A stretch of 18,837 bases of DNA from Cellulomonas sp. Its GTDB lineage: Bacteria; Actinomycetota; Actinomycetes; Actinomycetales; Cellulomonadaceae. Of the stretch, positions 15,400 through 18,837 are shown one piece after another. Made by a program: the position numbers and the translations under genes. Under the pieces are notes generated by a model. The model saw nothing but the letters and a program-made list of their open reading frames with translations, searched no databases and was not told where the DNA came from. The DNA lies in the NCBI GenBank assembly GCA_027451305.1, contig DAIDJQ010000042.1:1-18837 (forward strand), given 5' to 3'. The first letter of the stretch is position 1, and every line of letters starts with the position of its first letter.

Positions 15400-15459
15400 G
15401 AGCACGGCTGCGGCCGTGGACCCCTGCCGAGCAGCGGGTCCACGGCCGCGGCCGTGCTC
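15400..15459. terminator. Large bidirectional hairpin between importer and beta-galactosidase operons
   Basis: The 24-base arms 15400-15423 and 15436-15459 pair throughout except for one G-T wobble at the fifth inner T/G position. Inside the 12-base loop CTGC and GCAG extend the stem by 4 bp with a bulge. It begins 6 bases after the permease stop and ends 12 bases before the GH42 stop, so it can serve both convergent transcripts. There is no U-tract. Confidence 0.75.
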
Positions 15460-15471
15460 CGGGCGTCCGGG

Positions 15472-17418
15472 TCAGACCGGCCGGACGAGCACGTCGTGCT
15501 TCGGCACCCGCACCGCACCGCCGGCGAGCGGCACCTCGACCGTCTCGCCCGTGTGGTTGAGCACGAAGAGCAGGTCGCCACGGACCACCGCCTCCACGCC
15601 CTCCGCCGGTTCGGTCAGCAGGGCGGGGACCCCCGCCTCGGCCAGCCAGCGTGCTCCGAGCTCGTCGAGCAGCCCGGTCGACGGCTGGGTGCCGACGTAC
15701 CAGGCGGTGCCGGCGCCCCGGGCGTTGCGGGTCACGGCCGGGCCTCCGGCAGCGAACCCGTCGGCATACGTCGCCACCACCTGGGCGGTGGACACCTCGA
15801 CCGCGTCGTTCCACTCCCCCGCGAGCCCGGAGAGCTCACCGGCGAGCGGCAGCACCCCGGCGGCCGGCGCGACCTCGGTGAGGCGGAGCCCCAGCGTGTC
15901 GCGCAGCGGCCCGAGGTAGCCGCCCAGCCAGGCGTGCAGGTCCGGGTCGAGCACGCCGGACAGGTAGGTCACCACCAGGTGGCCGCCGCCCTGCACGTAC
16001 GCGTCGAGTCCGGCCAGGTCGTCGTACGAGGCGACGTGCAGGGCAGGGGCGACGACGAGGTCGTACCCCGCCAGCCGGGCCGCGTCCGCGCCCCGCGGCA
16101 GCAGGTCCACCGTGACCCCGCGCCGCAGGAACGGTGCGTACCAGGACAGGAACGTCTCGACGTAGTCGACGGCCGCCGGGACGGCCGGCTGGGACAGGGC
16201 ACGCCAGGAGTCCCAGTCGAAGACCATCGCCACCCGCGCCGGCACGCGCGTGCCGGCCACCCGGTCCGAGAGGTCGGCCAGCTCGGCGCCGAGCGCGGCC
16301 GACTCCCGGAACACCCGCGTGTCCGGGCCGGCGTGCGGCACCAGCGCCGAGTGGAACTTCTCGGCACCGGCCGCGGCCTGCCGCCACTGGAAGTGCAGCA
16401 CCCCGTCGGCACCGCGCGCCACCGCCTGCAGCGAGTGCACCCGGTGCAGCCCGGCCGGCTTCGGCAGGTTGCGGGGACGCCAGTTGACGGCCGACGGCGC
16501 CGACTCCATCAGCAGCCACGGCTGACCCTCGCGCAGCGAGCGCATCAGGTCGCGCTGCGCGGCGAGCCGGACGTAGGCGTGGGGGTCGGCCGGGTCCGGG
16601 TAGGAGTCGTCGGAGACGACGTCCACGTGCGGCGCCCACGCCCAGTAGTCGGCGTGCGGGAAGAACCCCATGAAGTTGGTGGTGACCGGCAGGTCCGGCG
16701 TGACCGAGCGGAGCACGTCGAGCTCGGCGCGGTGCAGGGCGAGCAAGGCGTCCGACCCGAACCGGTCCCAGTCGAGCAGCTGGGTCGGGTTGCGGAACGT
16801 CGGGGCGGCCACCGGCGGCGCCACCTGCTCGAAGGACGTGTACAGCTGCGACCAGAAGGCCGTCCCCCACGCCCGGTTCAGCTCCTCGACGCTGCCGTAC
16901 CGCCCCCGCAGCCAGGTGCGGAACGCCTCCGCCGACTCCTCGTCGTACGAGAACGGCACGTGGCAGCCGTACTCGTTGTTCACGTGCCAGCCCTCGACCG
17001 CCGGGTGGCTGCCGTACCGGCGGGCCAGCATCTCCACCAGCCGCAGCGTGTGCGCGCGGTACACGGCGGACGACGGGCTGTACTGCTGCCGCGAGCCGAA
17101 CCCGAGCCGCACCCCCTCGGCCGTCACCGGCAGGGTCTCCGGGAAGTCCCGGGCCAGCCACACCGGCGGGGACGCGGTCGCGGTGGCCAGCAGCACCCGG
17201 ACGCCACCGGCGTGCAGCCGGTCGAGCACGTCGTCCAGCCACGCCACGTCGTACTCGCCGGGGTGCGGCTCGAGCCGGGCCCAGGCGAACACGGCGACCG
17301 TCGCCGTGGTGACGCCCGCCTGCTTCATCAGCGCGACGTCCTCGTCCCAGACCTCGCTCGGCCACTGCTCCGGGTTGTAGTCGCCGCCGAAGCGCAGCCG
17401 GCGCGGATTCAGGTCCAT
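15472..17418 (-). CDS. GH42 beta-galactosidase
   Basis: This 648-aa protein has typical GH42 length and order: N-terminal TIM barrel beginning RFGGDYNPEQWPSEVWDED (9-27), acid/base glutamate E149 in HVNNEYG, nucleophile E305 in WLLMESAPSAVNW, then the trimerisation domain (GYDLVVAPALHVASYDDLAGL) and a small C-terminal beta domain. Family members hydrolyse beta-linked galactose from small galacto-oligosaccharides, usually in the cytoplasm; no signal peptide is present. The start is ATG 17418 with GAGGAG 7 bases upstream. It lies 39 bases after the GH35 stop, so it is the second gene of that operon. Natural substrate could be galactan- or arabinogalactan-derived oligosaccharides more than lactose; this is inference. 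Confidence 0.95.
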   Translation of the reverse strand: MDLNPRRLRFGGDYNPEQWPSEVWDEDVALMKQAGVTTATVAVFAWARLEPHPGEYDVAWLDDVLDRLHAGGVRVLLATATASPPVWLARDFPETLPVTAEGVRLGFGSRQQYSPSSAVYRAHTLRLVEMLARRYGSHPAVEGWHVNNEYGCHVPFSYDEESAEAFRTWLRGRYGSVEELNRAWGTAFWSQLYTSFEQVAPPVAAPTFRNPTQLLDWDRFGSDALLALHRAELDVLRSVTPDLPVTTNFMGFFPHADYWAWAPHVDVVSDDSYPDPADPHAYVRLAAQRDLMRSLREGQPWLLMESAPSAVNWRPRNLPKPAGLHRVHSLQAVARGADGVLHFQWRQAAAGAEKFHSALVPHAGPDTRVFRESAALGAELADLSDRVAGTRVPARVAMVFDWDSWRALSQPAVPAAVDYVETFLSWYAPFLRRGVTVDLLPRGADAARLAGYDLVVAPALHVASYDDLAGLDAYVQGGGHLVVTYLSGVLDPDLHAWLGGYLGPLRDTLGLRLTEVAPAAGVLPLAGELSGLAGEWNDAVEVSTAQVVATYADGFAAGGPAVTRNARGAGTAWYVGTQPSTGLLDELGARWLAEAGVPALLTEPAEGVEAVVRGDLLFVLNHTGETVEVPLAGGAVRVPKHDVLVRPV

Positions 17419-17457
17419 CGTGTCGCTCCTCGTGGGTGGTTCAGGTCTGCGTGAGGC

Positions 17458-18837
17458 TCACGCCTCGGTGTGGCCGAGGTCGGGGCCGGCGACGAAACGC
17501 GCGGTCGCGGCCGCCACCCCGAGCTCGAGCACCACCAGGTCGTTCGCACCGGCGCGGGTGGCGGGCGCGGGGACGTAGAGGGTGCGCTGCGGCCCCCGGC
17601 TCCAGTACCGGCCGAGCGGCCAGCCGTTCACCCAGGCCATCCCCTTGCCCCAGGCGGCGGTGCCGAGGAAGAGGTCGGCGGGCTCGTCGAGCGTGAAGCG
17701 CGCGTGCGCGAGGACCGGTCCGGCCAGGTCACCCACGGGCCCGCGGGGGCCCGGCTCGCCCCCGGTCCCGTGCGTGGCGGCGGCCGCGGCGAGGTGCGAC
17801 CGCGCGACGACGCCGGCCGCGAGCGCGCCGTGGTCGACGACGAGCGACTCCCAGCCGCGCACCGGCACCCCGCCGGCCGTCACCGGACCGAGCACGCCCT
17901 TGCGCTCCCCGAGCCGCGGCCCGTAACCCACCCGGCCCTGGTCCTCCACGAGCAGCAGCAGCTCACCGCCACCGGCGGGCAGCACCAGCGCGCGGTCGTG
18001 GTGGTCACGCGCGAGCACGCCCACCGGTCGGCCGTCGAACCAGACCTGCACCCGGTCACGCACCTCGCCCACCGCGAGCACGCGGGGCTGCGACGCGCCG
18101 GGCAGCCACGCGCGCTGCAGGACGAGGCCGCGCCACTGGCCCAGCTCGTCCGTCGTCGGCGGCTCGGCACGGTCGGCGTCGAGCACCGTCCAGGCCCCCG
18201 CCTCCTCGGCCGCCTCGCGCAGCCCGTGCACCGCGAGCAGCGGTACGTCGAGCGTCGGCGCCGGGACGGCCGGCCCCGGCACGTCGTCCGGCACCGGCGC
18301 GTGCCGGGCGATCACCTCGCGGAAGGCCCAGAACTTGGCCGTGGGGTTGCCGGCCTCGTCGAGCGGGGCGTCGTAGTCGTAGGAGGTGACGGTGGGCTGG
18401 TAGACGCCCTTGTCGTTGGCCCCGGAGGTCAGCCCGAAGCTGGTGCCGCCGTGCACCATGTACACGTTCACCGACGCGCCGGCGGACAGGATCGCGTCCA
18501 GCTCGGCCGCGGACGCCTCTGCCGGTGCGGTGTGGTGCCGGTCGCCCCAGTGGTCGAACCAGCCGCACCAGAACTCGGAGCACATCAGCGGGCCCGTCGG
18601 CTGGTAGCGGCGCAACGTCGCGAGTCGGTCGGCCGCGCGGGCACCGAACGAGCCGGTGCGGTGCAGCGTCGGCAGGGAGCCGCGGGCGAGCATGTCCGGC
18701 TCCGGCTGGTCCACCGTGATCAGTGGCACGGTGATCCCGGCCTCGCGGGTCACCTCGACGAGCGTGCGCAGGTACTCGGCGTCACCGCCGTAGGCCCCGT
18801 ACTCGTTCTCGATCTGGACCAGCACCACCGGCCCGCC
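17458..18837 (-). CDS. GH35 beta-galactosidase, 5' end beyond window
   Basis: The frame stays open to the right edge (reading Gly-Gly-Pro-Val before VLVQIENEYG), so the N-terminal part of the barrel is missing. Numbering from the GTG at 18828, the acid/base glutamate is E9 in VQIENEYG and the nucleophile is E85 in MCSEFWCGWFDHWG, both classic GH35. Further GH35 markers are VYMVHGGTSFG and, near the C-terminus, GKGMAWVNGWPLGRYWSRGPQ with LYVPA, the jelly-roll region. It removes terminal beta-galactose residues from oligo- or polysaccharides. Whether it is secreted cannot be judged without the N-terminus. It is upstream in the same operon as GH42. Confidence 0.95.
   Translation of the reverse strand, partial: GGPVVLVQIENEYGAYGGDAEYLRTLVEVTREAGITVPLITVDQPEPDMLARGSLPTLHRTGSFGARAADRLATLRRYQPTGPLMCSEFWCGWFDHWGDRHHTAPAEASAAELDAILSAGASVNVYMVHGGTSFGLTSGANDKGVYQPTVTSYDYDAPLDEAGNPTAKFWAFREVIARHAPVPDDVPGPAVPAPTLDVPLLAVHGLREAAEEAGAWTVLDADRAEPPTTDELGQWRGLVLQRAWLPGASQPRVLAVGEVRDRVQVWFDGRPVGVLARDHHDRALVLPAGGGELLLLVEDQGRVGYGPRLGERKGVLGPVTAGGVPVRGWESLVVDHGALAAGVVARSHLAAAAATHGTGGEPGPRGPVGDLAGPVLAHARFTLDEPADLFLGTAAWGKGMAWVNGWPLGRYWSRGPQRTLYVPAPATRAGANDLVVLELGVAAATARFVAGPDLGHTEA

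Overview
The window is very GC-rich, with GTG and ATG starts, strong third-position G/C bias and tightly overlapping genes. This points to a high-GC actinobacterium. A Cellulomonas-like plant-polymer degrader fits the content, but that genus-level guess is inference only. I count 13 main protein-coding genes: 11 complete and 2 cut by the window edges. There is also one candidate 19-codon leader ORF. I saw no rRNA, tRNA, insertion sequence or CRISPR array.

Layout. (1) 1-1326 (+): 3' part of a phospholipase D-family gene. It converges on (2) a SulP-family anion transporter with a STAS domain (1350-3062, -); a perfect 11-bp hairpin sits between them. (3) Divergent from SulP is an ArsB/NhaD-type membrane permease (3219-4496, +), whose stop overlaps the start of a degenerate universal stress protein (4493-4966, +). 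(4) A roughly 200-base convergent intergenic region (4967-5194) carries two different tandem-repeat arrays (15-bp and 19-bp periods) and a 13-bp perfect inverted repeat. (5) 5195-9722 (-): a hexuronate catabolic operon in the order [leader ORF]-uxaA-uxaC-uxuB-like. (6) Divergently at 9956-15393 (+): a LacI-family regulator followed by a complete ABC importer (lipoprotein binding protein, ATPase, two permeases), with coupled or near-coupled starts after the binding protein. (7) 15400-15459: a large hairpin between convergent operons. (8) 15472-18837 (-): a GH42 beta-galactosidase preceded by a GH35 beta-galactosidase that runs off the right edge.

How the parts fit. The central 10 kb reads as a sugar-acid utilisation locus. 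A LacI regulator probably senses a uronate or a derived intermediate, the ABC system probably imports it, and UxaC, the reductase and UxaA take it towards 2-keto-3-deoxygluconate. No kdgK, KDPG aldolase, uxuA or canonical uxaB is in the window. The reductase looks more like fructuronate reductase (UxuB) than tagaturonate reductase (UxaB), yet the dehydratase is the altronate type (UxaA), so two branches of the textbook pathway are mixed. The adjacent GH35 and GH42 beta-galactosidases would suit galactan side chains of pectin. This makes a pectin-derived galacturonate role attractive but unproven.

The points most worth following up are the leader ORF overlapping the uxaA start, the mixed uronate branch enzymes, the unassigned importer, the repeat-rich intergenic region at 4996-5175, and the stress protein that lacks its ATP-binding glycines and is coupled to a permease.
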